From positions 1 through 48,644 of the forward strand of contig CALFSK010000076.1 of NCBI GenBank assembly GCA_937916845.1: DNA of 48,644 bases. Direction: 5' to 3'. This DNA comes from an uncultured Lactobacillus sp. (GTDB lineage: Bacteria > Bacillota > Bacilli > Lactobacillales > Lactobacillaceae). Every line of letters begins with the position of its first letter. Position 1 is the stretch's first letter. The notes beneath the pieces are model-generated. The model did not search any database. It saw nothing but the letters and a program-made list of their open reading frames with translations, and was not told where the DNA came from. The translations under genes and the position numbers were made by a program. This document shows positions 10,223-17,487 of this stretch, one piece after another.

Positions 10223-10459
10223 TCAATGATTTAAAAGGATTTCTTTAAGCGCCTCTTTAACAAGTCGGGTTTGGGTTGCAGAAACAACGAGCGCAATTCC
10301 TGCGATTTCCTGAATCTGATCATTGCTAAATGAAGAATCAGAGGGAGTTGCTTTTGCAATATGTTCAGCGAATTTACTTTGAAGATTTGAATCCTTGGCT
10401 GTTTTTTCTAAGGCAGAGCTAAATGCCTTGTCAATATCATTAGCGGTTAATTGGTTCAC
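10223..10459 (-). CDS. Hypothetical 78-residue helical protein
   Basis: I do not recognise this gene. The frame can be opened to 107 residues, but the minus-strand AAGGAG at 10469-10474 sits nine bases before a GTG at 10459, giving a product that begins VNQLTANDIDKAF. It is soluble, mostly helical, with no signal peptide. The central SFSNDQIQEIAGIALVVSA and the size loosely resemble small immunity-type proteins, but I see no diagnostic motif. It stands alone in an AT-rich accessory stretch with its own terminator. The start choice is more certain than any function. Confidence 0.6.
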   Translation of the reverse strand: MNQLTANDIDKAFSSALEKTAKDSNLQSKFAEHIAKATPSDSSFSNDQIQEIAGIALVVSATQTRLVKEALKEILLNH

Positions 10460-10667
10460 AATTATCATCTCCTTAGATTGATTATCGCATAAAGAACGGC
10501 GGTGGTAGTGATGGAAGCTTGTCGTGAAAAAAGTTGGCGCTATCATTAATACCTGAAAAACATTTTAGCTGACATAATTAAGCAATTTAAGTCTTCACTA
10601 GTACAACAGATTATCAAGAAGATAACGTAATTAAGTACCTATATTCCATCGAGAAGGAGGACTAACT

Positions 10668-10937
10668 ATGATTTTAATGTTGTCTAATTCGGATTATAAT
10701 TTTTTCTGTAAATATGCTGATGCACCATTTTCTGGATTTGATGTATTACGTGCAGACAAGTTAATTAAGCTGAGTTATACGCATGATAATGCGAGAGCTG
10801 CTTGGCGCCCCTTTGAAAGGGCTTATGATGATGCTTACTTGGAACATGCGCCTGAACCGGAGTATGAACCTGACAGTATCGGCTTACGGTTAGAGCGGAT
10901 ATCTGATAATTTGGTATATCAGAGTCATCATCAGTAA
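10668..10937 (+). CDS. Hypothetical acidic 89-residue protein
   Basis: I do not recognise this gene. The ATG follows a perfect AAGGAGG at a normal distance, which supports real translation. The product is soluble and acidic in its C-terminal half, with a proline/glutamate segment HAPEPEYEPDS at about residues 59-69. It has no membrane helix and no cysteine pair. It converges on the next minus-strand gene across a bidirectional terminator. Low GC compared with the surrounding conserved genes suggests accessory DNA. Confidence 0.55.
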   Translation: MILMLSNSDYNFFCKYADAPFSGFDVLRADKLIKLSYTHDNARAAWRPFERAYDDAYLEHAPEPEYEPDSIGLRLERISDNLVYQSHHQ

Positions 10938-11003
10938 GTAGTATATGGGTTTTTCTTTCGGTGGCAGGTTTTAAAGAACAGCTGATTTTGGCTTTAAGGC
11001 GCA

Positions 11004-11045
11004 AAATAATCCCTCACCAGTCATAGGGCTAGTGAGGGATTATTT
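11004..11045. terminator. Bidirectional terminator between convergent small genes
   Basis: A 13-bp stem AATAATCCCTCAC / GTGAGGGATTATT with A/T-rich flanks on both sides. It lies between the plus-strand 89-residue gene and the minus-strand 68-residue gene. Confidence 0.8.
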
Positions 11046-11053
11046 AGATTTGA

Positions 11054-11260
11054 TCATTTTGAAGTGTCTTTATCGTTTAAAGCAAGTGAGTTTGATCTTT
11101 CAGCAATTAGGTCAGTTAGTTCGGCCAAGTCATCTGCTGTAGCCATTTTTTTAATGAAGTTACGGGCTACGGAACGTCGATTAATATACTGCGTGCGTTC
11201 TTTGTTTTTTGTGTCCCATTTTTTATTGGCGCGTTTCTTTGCATCAGTGTATTCAGCCAT
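11054..11260 (-). CDS. Hypothetical small basic protein, phage/plasmid-type
   Basis: This 68-residue protein begins MAEYTDAKKRANKKWD and has a basic first half (NRRSVARNFIKKMAT) and an acidic helical second half (DDLAELTDLIAERS). Proteins of this style, with a Lys/Arg/Trp N-terminus and a short amphipathic helix, are common in lactobacilli on mobile DNA and are sometimes called regulator-like. I cannot show a DNA-binding fold. The ribosome site is a modest AAGGGG. It ends nine bases from the bidirectional terminator. Confidence 0.55.
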   Translation of the reverse strand: MAEYTDAKKRANKKWDTKNKERTQYINRRSVARNFIKKMATADDLAELTDLIAERSNSLALNDKDTSK

Positions 11261-11423
11261 ATTTAAGCCCCTTTATATTTTTTATGTAGAACGGCCCCTT
11301 ACTAGTTTTCCTTTCATTTGACATGATTAGTCCGTGACAAGAAACAATAGTTCTGTTGTTCTTATATAACTATTATAATGTTTAGAGATGTATTTCGGGT
11401 CGAAAAAATATAATTAAAACTAG

Positions 11424-11458
11424 AAAAACAGTCTACCGATAACTAGTAGACTGTTTTT
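11424..11458. terminator. Bidirectional terminator after the secreted-protein gene
   Basis: A 12-bp perfect stem AAAAACAGTCTA / TAGACTGTTTTT. It serves the minus-strand gene ending at 11490 and could work in both directions. Confidence 0.8.
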
Positions 11459-11489
11459 GCTTTAAATAATGATCTTCACCAGAGTGGTT

Positions 11490-11951
11490 TTAGAACCGCT
11501 TAGCCAGTGCCTTAGTCTTGAAGTAGTACTTCGTTGGGGCACCTTCATCTTCCATAGTTGCGGGCCGACTTGCCCGTAAAGAAGCGTGGTGGTGACGCGT
11601 CACCTTTTTCCAAAGGGGACCGCCATCCGTGGCGTACTTGCCCACGATGTAATTTCCGTGATACTTTTTGACACCTAGTTCAGAATGACCGTAAGCGTAC
11701 CGTGGGAACTTCTTGCCTGATACCTTGTACCAGTGGGAACTAGTCGCACTCTTAGTATAGAAGTGGTACTTCGTTGCCTTGACCTGGTCATACTTATGCC
11801 GCCGACTATTATAGTGATACCAGTGTCCCCGCAATGAAGTCGGAACGGTCGTGTAGTGGTGACGCTTGGCGTTAGCCGTTGTCGTTCCCACGGACAAGGT
11901 TAACCCTAACGTTGCAACTAACAGTAGAATTGCTAAAAAATGTTTGCGCAT
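11490..11951 (-). CDS. Secreted basic Tyr/His/Lys-rich protein of unknown function
   Basis: A 153-residue protein with a clear Sec signal peptide: MRKH, a hydrophobic core at residues 5-20, and a likely cleavage after TANA at about residue 28. The mature part is strongly basic and rich in His, Tyr and Lys (RGHWYHYNSRRHKYDQ; SSHWYKVSGKKFPRYAYG), with spaced aromatic W-Y pairs. There are no cysteines, LPxTG or lipobox. Such short secreted proteins are numerous in L. plantarum and lack known function; the composition suggests binding to the anionic cell wall. The GGAGGAG site before the ATG is strong. Confidence 0.8.
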   Translation of the reverse strand: MRKHFLAILLLVATLGLTLSVGTTTANAKRHHYTTVPTSLRGHWYHYNSRRHKYDQVKATKYHFYTKSATSSHWYKVSGKKFPRYAYGHSELGVKKYHGNYIVGKYATDGGPLWKKVTRHHHASLRASRPATMEDEGAPTKYYFKTKALAKRF

Positions 11952-12000
11952 GATACTCCTCCAATAAAATAAATTATAAATGTAACTTTATAATTATATC

Positions 12001-12037
12001 AAAAACCCATTCAAGCAGGGCGCCTGAATGGGTTTTT
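12001..12037 (-). terminator. Terminator of the P-type ATPase unit
   Basis: AAAAACCCATTCA pairs with TGAATGGGTTTTT. It lies just beyond the minus-strand ATPase stop at 12046 and is symmetrical enough to act both ways. Confidence 0.85.
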
Positions 12038-12045
12038 AAGGTGAT

Positions 12046-14388
12046 TTATTTCGTCCATGGTAACCACGGCTTTAGCCCGCGGAGTAGCCAGTAGAAGAGC
12101 TGACTAGCAAGGAAGGTGACGCCCATGGTCCAAAAGAAGTTCGGAAGCGACGTCAATTGAAGACTGATGATGTTTTGCAAGAGCAGAGAGCCACCGAAAA
12201 ACGCGATTACGGATGATCCTAACAGTACGGTGCGAAAGGCGTTAAATGGGTAACAAGCCTTGGCTAACGCGTACAGTGTGACCCAGCCCGTGTAGAAGAA
12301 CATCAGACTAGTCATTTGACCGGTGCCGATGCCTTGCCACTGAGCGACGCCATAGGTCACGATGATGCCAACGGTAATCATGATGGCGAAGTTAATGGCC
12401 CGTTTTAAGGCCCACATAATGGACCGGTTACCGAGCTTCTGATTATTGACTTCAAATTGAAGGAAGAACGTTGGGTAGCCTTCGACTAGGGCGTCAATCA
12501 TCGAAATCTGAATCGGTAAAAATGGAAACGGCATGTTAATCAGCAAACAGAAAATCGACAGCGCAATTGAGTATAAACATTTCACAAAAAAGATACTGCC
12601 GACCCGGGTCAAGTTGTTGATCACGCGGCGACCTTCTTTAATGATGTGTGGTAACACTTTGAAGTTCGAGTCGAGTAGGACGACTTGGGCCACGTGTTTA
12701 GCCGCGGAACTACCACTGTTCATCGCAATACTACCAGCGGCTTCCTTTAGGGCTAAAACGTCGTTGACCCCGTCACCGACCATCGTCACCTTATGACCTT
12801 GCGACTGCATGGCCTGAATCAGTTGTTTTTTCTGAGCCGGGGTCGCCCGACCAAAAATGGCGTACTGAGTAGCGACGGCTTCGAGTTCTGACTGGGTCGT
12901 GATTTGTGACATGTCGACGTAGTCTTGATATTGCTGAATACCGGCCTGCTTGGCAATTTGGGACACCGCAATCGGGTTATCACCCGAAATAATTTTAACC
13001 GCAATGTTTTCACGGTCAAAGTAGGCAAAGGTGTTCGCCACGTCTTGACGAATCACGTCTTCAAGGATGACGGCCGCCACGATTTGATTAGCCGGTAACT
13101 GGTTATTAACCGGCGTTTTCGCGCTGTACGCGATACATAGGACCCGTTTACCCGCTTGCTCGGCATCAGCCACGACAGCGGGGAGTTGCTCTAAGTGGTG
13201 CGCCACTAAGACCTCTGGAGCACCAAAAATCAACGTGCCTTGTCCTTCAAAAGTCACTGAGCTCCATTTACGCTCGGATGAGAACGGGGTGCTTGCTGTC
13301 ACGACCAATTGAGCGTCCGCAGCGTGTCCAAAATAGTTTTGTAGGGCCGTAAAGGTCGCGTTGTTATCTTCCGTCGCGTTTAAGAAGGCCCGGAGTCCCG
13401 TTTTTAGCTCAAAGGGCAGCGGCTCTGAGTCAACGATAGTCATCGATTGAACAGAGATCTTACCCTCAGTGATTGTTCCAGTCTTGTCCAAACAAACAAT
13501 GTCAGTACGCGCAAGATTTTCTAACGAATACAAGTTTTGAACTAAAACTTTGCGTTGGGACAACAAGACCTGACCAGAAATAAATGAGACACTGATCAGC
13601 AGCTCCATCCCCATCGGTAGAATCCCTAATAGGGCGGTTGCGGTACTAACCACCGTGTAGGTCGTAGTTTGGTCGCGTAAAAACAAAGCTTCTAGAATCA
13701 GCAGAATGCCAATTGGAAAAACCAAGTAGCTCGTAATGCGGATGATTTTACGCATGGTGCGCATAATTTCTGAAGCGACCCCGTCACTTTTTTGGGCGGC
13801 GATTGAAATGCCAGCTGCAAAGCTATCCTTACCAACTTTAGTGGCCTGGGTGAGGGCTTTGCCGCTAACGACGAAGCTTCCGGATAAGAGGTCATCCCCG
13901 GGATGCTTTACGATGGGATCGGCTTCACCCGTCAGCAGGGACTCATTGACTTCGACGGCACCGGATAGGACCGTTGCGTCCGCAATAATTTGATTACCGG
14001 CAGTGAGTTGAATGACGTCATCTAAAACCACGTCCGTGAATTGAATGTCACTGAACTTAGCGTCGCGTAAAACGACGGTGGTCTTATTTGAAAGAATCGA
14101 TAAATCGTCAATCAACTTTTTAGCGTGAAGTTCTTGATGAATATTGATGACCAAGTTAATGCTGATGATGACTAAGTAGAGTAGGTTAGTGTAGGCGTGA
14201 ACACCGATTAAACCAATGGCGACGATCAAGTAAAAAAAGTTGATCCAGCTAAATAGGCTCCGTTTAATAATTGCAGCGGTCGTCGGGGTCTCCGGACTAT
14301 TGTACCGGTTGACCTGACCACGATCGCTCCGTTTCTGGACCTCGGCCGTGGTTAAGCCCGTAATTGGCCGCTGAGAATTCACTTCCAA
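12046..14388 (-). CDS. Cation-transporting P-type ATPase
   Basis: A membrane ion pump. Counting from the upstream GTG at 14400, it shows the actuator LTGEA near 156-160, the phosphorylation site DKTGTIT with Asp 305, the hinge GDGVND at 542-547, about four membrane helices before the phosphorylation domain and six after. There is no N-terminal heavy-metal domain. The M4 motif reads ILPMGMELL in place of the PEGL of typical calcium pumps, and overall it resembles the CtpE-like subgroup. The GTG at 14400 lies inside the GGAGGTG ribosome site, so the TTG at 14386-14388 (780 residues) is the better start. It probably shares a transcript with the upstream glycosyltransferase. Ion specificity is not shown. 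Confidence 0.9.
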   Translation of the reverse strand: MEVNSQRPITGLTTAEVQKRSDRGQVNRYNSPETPTTAAIIKRSLFSWINFFYLIVAIGLIGVHAYTNLLYLVIISINLVINIHQELHAKKLIDDLSILSNKTTVVLRDAKFSDIQFTDVVLDDVIQLTAGNQIIADATVLSGAVEVNESLLTGEADPIVKHPGDDLLSGSFVVSGKALTQATKVGKDSFAAGISIAAQKSDGVASEIMRTMRKIIRITSYLVFPIGILLILEALFLRDQTTTYTVVSTATALLGILPMGMELLISVSFISGQVLLSQRKVLVQNLYSLENLARTDIVCLDKTGTITEGKISVQSMTIVDSEPLPFELKTGLRAFLNATEDNNATFTALQNYFGHAADAQLVVTASTPFSSERKWSSVTFEGQGTLIFGAPEVLVAHHLEQLPAVVADAEQAGKRVLCIAYSAKTPVNNQLPANQIVAAVILEDVIRQDVANTFAYFDRENIAVKIISGDNPIAVSQIAKQAGIQQYQDYVDMSQITTQSELEAVATQYAIFGRATPAQKKQLIQAMQSQGHKVTMVGDGVNDVLALKEAAGSIAMNSGSSAAKHVAQVVLLDSNFKVLPHIIKEGRRVINNLTRVGSIFFVKCLYSIALSIFCLLINMPFPFLPIQISMIDALVEGYPTFFLQFEVNNQKLGNRSIMWALKRAINFAIMITVGIIVTYGVAQWQGIGTGQMTSLMFFYTGWVTLYALAKACYPFNAFRTVLLGSSVIAFFGGSLLLQNIISLQLTSLPNFFWTMGVTFLASQLFYWLLRGLKPWLPWTK

Positions 14389-14430
14389 TGTATTTGACAC
14401 CTCCGAGTTAAGTCCGATTAGCCGCTCAGC

Positions 14431-15447
14431 TTATTGGAATTTGACCAGTAAACGTGACGCCCGGTAGCCCGTGACAGTTAGAAAACGCCCCAGTTTGGTT
14501 GGCAGGTAAGTCCAAGCACTGACTGAGTGCAAGCGTAAACGCCAGTAAAGTTGTTTGTCGACTTTTTTAACGTATTGCCACATGGCGTGCCGTTTGGCGA
14601 GTGCTTCGTCCGTTCCCATCAGAAGCAGGTGAACGGATGAGACGGCCAGCATGACCGAAACGCTCCGGTCGAGGTACGTCCGTAACTTCGATGACGGATT
14701 GTCGTTATGTTGGGTACAATCCGCAACTAACTAAGTGACGCGAATTTGTTGGTCAATCCGACTGATCATAACGTCTTCGTTAATTGATTGATCAGCACGA
14801 CCGATAAAGTAGCGGTAGAGGTCTACATCTAAGTAGCAAATCTTGTGGACCAGCGGTAACGGCTGATCGGCAAAAAGGTTGTCGACGTAGAAGGTATGTT
14901 CAGGTAATTTAACCCCACTCCGACGTAAAATTGCGGTTTTAAAAATCAGTGAGTGCATGATTAAGTATTGAGTGACGCCGAAACGTTTCGTATCGTCCCA
15001 CCCGCAAATTTGGTCGTTGGGGAAGACGTGGCGGTAATTAACGACAAAACTCTTATGTTGATAATAATTTTCGTAAACGTAATTGCAGACCAACATGTCG
15101 ACGTTTTGACCATATTTATCCCAATCTTTAATGTGGGCGAGTACCGACTGCAGGGCTTTTTCGTCCAGCCAATCATCAGAGTCGACCACCTTAAAGTATT
15201 TCCCGGTTGCGTGGGCTAGCCCGTTGTTAACGGCACCACCGTGGCCGGCGTTTTTTTGATGAATCGCTTTGACGATGTTGGGGTATTTGGCTGCGTAATC
15301 GTCGGCGATGGCGGGAGTTTGATCCGTTGACCCATCGTCAATAATTAAAATTTCGACCCCGTCGCCACCCTTGAGTAATGAGTCAACGCAGCGTTGAAGA
15401 TAATCCTCAGAATTGTAGCTCGGAATGGCAAACGTTAGGTACTTCAT
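14431..15447 (-). pseudogene. Family 2 glycosyltransferase interrupted by an in-frame amber codon
   Basis: The N-terminal part (238 residues from the ATG at 15447, which has GAGAGGAAA six bases upstream) is a GT-A fold family 2 transferase: LTFAIPSYNSEDYLQRCVD, the nucleotide-binding IIDDGSTD and the DSDD metal motif at residues 89-92. A TAG at 14731-14733 stops it at codon 239. The same frame then stays open for another 99 codons (LVADCTQHNDNPSSK... to RLLVKFQ) and ends 42 bases before the ATPase start. No base is gained or lost, so this is one nonsense change, not a frameshift. The full 338-residue length is normal for such enzymes. Whether the truncated form works is unknown. Confidence 0.8.
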
Positions 15448-15471
15448 AGCTAATTTCCTCTCTGTGTTCAA

Positions 15472-15613
15472 TAATAAAAAATCGTTTGTTAAGTTAATAT
15501 ATGCGTAAGGACGCCTTTTTCATTATATATGAAATTACGTATGAATAGCATTAAACAATGATAAATACTTTCGAATCATAAGATTATAAAGGTGAAGTGG
15601 ACAAAAATAGGAA
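15472..15613. other. Upstream region of the glycosyltransferase gene
   Basis: AT-rich bases between the glycosyltransferase start and the orphan terminator at 15614. A hairpin-like GCGTAAGGACGC lies near 15504-15515. I see no convincing gene and no strong promoter. Confidence 0.4.
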
Positions 15614-15656
15614 CAAAAAAATGATGAGCTGAGGCAACGTTTCCCGGGCTCATCAT
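15614..15656 (-). terminator. Orphan minus-strand terminator
   Basis: ATGATGAGC pairs with GCTCATCAT, and the run of A at 15614-15620 gives seven U on the minus strand. No intact minus-strand gene lies directly upstream. The nearest reading frame is a 21-codon fragment ending at 15688, broken off at the dyad element. Confidence 0.75.
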
Positions 15657-15687
15657 CAAGTTGTGATAATCAACTAAAAGTTGAAAG

Positions 15688-15753
15688 TTAAATTTTAGGA
15701 TTAAGTATTGTTGCATCAGTATCTAAACCAATAAAAATTAGCACTTGTAAGCT
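15688..15753 (-). pseudogene. Possible 3' remnant of a gene cut by the dyad element
   Basis: On the minus strand an open frame reads SLQVLIFIGLDTDATILNPKI and stops at 15688. A terminator follows about 30 bases later. The frame runs back into the repeat element at about 15757 and has no start of its own. This is the pattern expected of a gene end left behind by an insertion or deletion. The fragment is too short to identify. Confidence 0.3.
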
Positions 15754-15756
15754 ATT

Positions 15757-15929
15757 CCGGTTGCCACTGATGACATGCGGTCGTGGGACCGGGTCAAGCC
15801 TGAGGAGCGGTCTTGCCCCTCGCCCGGAACAATTGCAAAAAACACAATTGTCCCGGACCGTCCGTGGTCTAAGGCCGGAAATTCACCGGTCAAAGGACAC
15901 CTTCACGACCGATGCCATCAGTGGCAACC
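15757..15929. repeat. Dyad element type A, full copy (MITE-like)
   Basis: About 171 bases bounded by imperfect terminal inverted repeats. The left arm (15759-15785) begins GGTTGCCACTGATGACATGC. The right arm (15904-15929) reads, in reverse complement, GGTTGCCACTGATGGCATCG, so the arms match over about 26 bases. The interior is itself structured: ACAATTG/CAATTGT forms a hairpin around an A-rich loop, and CCGGACCGT lies beside it. No transposase is encoded; an 84-codon frame through it is a by-product of the repeat. A shortened copy lies at 33528-33605. Confidence 0.75.
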
Positions 15930-16033
15930 TCCGATCATCCGATGAAAGTCACGTTTATCATAGGCAATTGCCAGCTATGTTGAGGTTACTATTAAACTTA
16001 ACCGGCTTGTTTTAAAGCAATCTTAGCGTAGTC

Positions 16034-16187
16034 GGCAGGATCAGTGGACCGTGTCGGCACTGTTAGCTGGCGTTGTTTGCCAGGTTACAGTGCGGGGCGA
16101 CTTGAAAGACTCGTCCTTTGAGGCTTTCAAGCGAGGCGGAAGACCGTTCTTTGTCTGTAGCCGACCCCAGGGCCCACTGATTCTGCC
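16034..16187. repeat. Dyad element type B
   Basis: About 154 bases with imperfect terminal inverted repeats: GGCAGGATCAGTGGACCGTG at 16034-16053, and at 16160-16187 a sequence whose reverse complement begins GGCAGAATCAGTGGGCCCTG. Inside are CTTGAAAG/CTTTCAAG (with inner CTC/GAG) and ACTGTTAGCTGGC/GCCAGGTTACAGT stems, so the whole element can fold. It carries no gene; a 65-codon minus-strand frame across it follows from the repeat. It shares the cores ATCAGTGG and CGGTCTT-C-CCTCGC with the type A element. Confidence 0.65.
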
Positions 16188-16276
16188 AGCGAAGCGCCGA
16201 AAAATGCTGGATTTCTAACGATAAGCGGTGCCATGGCAACGATTGAACTAGTTTTAGCACTTTCAGTCTTTAGATG

Positions 16277-16300
16277 ATTAAGTGATCCAAATCACTTAAC
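16277..16300 (-). terminator. Weak hairpin after the Sm-like gene
   Basis: TTAAGTGAT pairs with ATCACTTAA. There is no strong T-run on the minus-strand exit side, so termination is uncertain. Confidence 0.35.
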
Positions 16301-16302
16301 TT

Positions 16303-16500
16303 TTAGATAATTCGATTAGTTTCAACAAAAATAATGGCGTCTAGTCGGACCAAGTATAAGGAAGAACTACTAGATGATTCGCATTCGATCGTAGTGGAAC
16401 TTGTGGATTTAACTGAGCGAACGTCCAATGATTGGCCCGTCGATAGGTGAAGTGTGACGCCTAGTTTATGATCTAGTGCTTGTGTAATATAGTTTAGCAA
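16303..16500 (-). CDS. Hypothetical 65-residue beta-rich protein, possibly Sm-like
   Basis: The TTG start has AGGGGGC seven bases upstream. The product begins MLNYITQALDHKLGVTLHLS and looks like a short N-terminal helix followed by alternating strands: VTLHLSTGQSLDVRSV, TTIECES, SLYLVRLDAIIFVET. A helix followed by strands, with G in the second strand turn and an L-V-R-L-D-A-I-I-F-V end, recalls the Sm/Hfq barrel, but this is only a visual impression. It has no membrane segment. A weak hairpin (TTAAGTGAT/ATCACTTAA) lies just downstream. Confidence 0.55.
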   Translation of the reverse strand: MLNYITQALDHKLGVTLHLSTGQSLDVRSVKSTSSTTIECESSSSSSLYLVRLDAIIFVETNRII

Positions 16501-16589
16501 TTTAAAGCCCCCTGTGGTTCATTATGGCACAAAAAAGGCTAAGGGAACGCATTGGTCTACTAAACAGGCTAGCAAAATACTTTTGAAAA

Positions 16590-16620
16590 TAAAAATAGCC
16601 GGATTAGAAGTAATCCGGCT
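16590..16620 (-). terminator. Terminator of the DUF3892-like gene
   Basis: A perfect 10-bp stem AGCCGGATTA / TAATCCGGCT with a GAAG loop. The minus-strand exit reads ATTTTTATTTT. Confidence 0.85.
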
Positions 16621-16639
16621 GCAAAGCGATTTAGTGGCG

Positions 16640-16930
16640 TTAGCCCCACACATTTTCCATGTGTGGTAATTTGAGTAAGCCGTCGGTAGTGGGGTCACTC
16701 GTCCCAACTGTCTGTAAGTGCCAGACGCCCGCGTCATCTTTTTTGGCAAGCACTTTTTTACGCTTGCCTTCTTCGTTTTTGTAAAAACAATTTTCACGAT
16801 CGGCGCCAATTTCGCGCGCTAAGACGCGGTTAGATGTCACGTAACCGTCGTCGGTTTGAAACTTTTCAATTTGGTCGACACTGGTCAATTCTTCGTGACC
16901 GTGGCGGTAAATCTTTTCAATTAAAACCAT
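16640..16930 (-). CDS. Hypothetical protein, possibly DUF3892-like
   Basis: This 96-residue soluble protein begins MVLIEKIYRHGHEELTS and follows a GGGGGAAAC ribosome site. It has QIEKFQTDDGYVTSNRV near the N-terminus and ends in GTSDPTTDGLLKLPHM. The order of an N-terminal strand with a TDDG turn and a C-terminal T-x-D-x-L-x-x-LP is like the small DUF3892 proteins, whose function is unknown. I hold this as a tentative match. It is a single-gene unit with its own terminator. Confidence 0.65.
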   Translation of the reverse strand: MVLIEKIYRHGHEELTSVDQIEKFQTDDGYVTSNRVLAREIGADRENCFYKNEEGKRKKVLAKKDDAGVWHLQTVGTSDPTTDGLLKLPHMENVWG

Positions 16931-17045
16931 GTTGTTTCCCCCTGAGTATTAACCTAATACGTTGTGGTTATTTTACCATACATCTGGCAACCATCGCTTA
17001 AGCCGGTGTCTTTTTAGCAAATATTCAAGAATTAATAATGGTTTG

Positions 17046-17097
17046 TTGCGAAACCGGTGGCAAATTGGTACAATAGTCGTTTAAAATCTGTTATAAT
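17046..17097 (+). promoter_or_regulatory. Putative promoter(s) of the 94-residue gene
   Basis: TTGCGA (17046-17051), 17-base spacer, TACAAT (17069-17074). A second, perfect TATAAT stands at 17092-17097 without a clear -35 at 17 bases. Either could start the transcript. Confidence 0.45.
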
Positions 17098-17180
17098 ATC
17101 ATTCAGATATCAATAAAACGTTCGAAAAGAATTAATTTATTATTCAATCAATTTCACGTTGTGAAGGAGAGATCACCGAC

Positions 17181-17465
17181 ATGTTAAAACGCACGAAACA
17201 GTTTCTGCGATCGCAGCATTATGAATACGATAAAACATATATCCGACCGCTGATGGTGCCAGACAGCGTTTACGTGTTGAAATTCGGTAAGGACCATCGA
17301 AATAATCGCGTGGTCGTGAAGTATAGTCATACTTGGACAGGTCGCGTCAAAATCAATGAGATTGCGGTGCGATTGCATAAGCAGAAACACCCACGAATTT
17401 TTAAGCACGAAGCGGATATGGTCAAGTATTTAAATAAACATTTAACAAAACGGACGCTTGAATAG
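17181..17465 (+). CDS. Hypothetical basic 94-residue protein
   Basis: I do not recognise this gene. The ATG follows GAAGGAGAG at a normal distance. The product is very basic (MLKRTKQFLRSQHYEYDKTY; KQKHPRIFKHEADMVKYLNKHLTKR) and has a likely beta-strand centre (SVYVLKFGKDHRNNRVVVKY). There are no cysteines and no membrane helix. High positive charge suggests binding to nucleic acid or an anionic surface, but no motif supports a choice. It is followed by its own terminator. Confidence 0.65.
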   Translation: MLKRTKQFLRSQHYEYDKTYIRPLMVPDSVYVLKFGKDHRNNRVVVKYSHTWTGRVKINEIAVRLHKQKHPRIFKHEADMVKYLNKHLTKRTLE

Positions 17466-17487
17466 GCATTTCAATAAGCGTCTAAGG

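Noticed and set aside
9830..11951. Bacteriocin or toxin-antitoxin locus
   Set aside because: No leader peptide with a double-glycine motif, no ABC transporter, histidine kinase or toxin domain; only unrelated small orphan genes.
14431..14652. Separate 73-residue gene
   Set aside because: The frame is continuous with the glycosyltransferase across one TAG, and there is no independent ribosome site; it is the 3' part of that gene.
15761..16015. 84-codon open frame in the type A element
   Set aside because: It runs through the inverted-repeat element, has arginine/serine-rich random composition and no ribosome site. It follows from the repeat's GC-rich arms.
15757..16187. CRISPR array or tandem repeat
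   Set aside because: The repeats are inverted, not direct, occur as two different elements and have no regular spacer.
16063..16260. 65-codon minus-strand frame in the type B element
   Set aside because: It spans the palindrome with no ribosome site or coding character.
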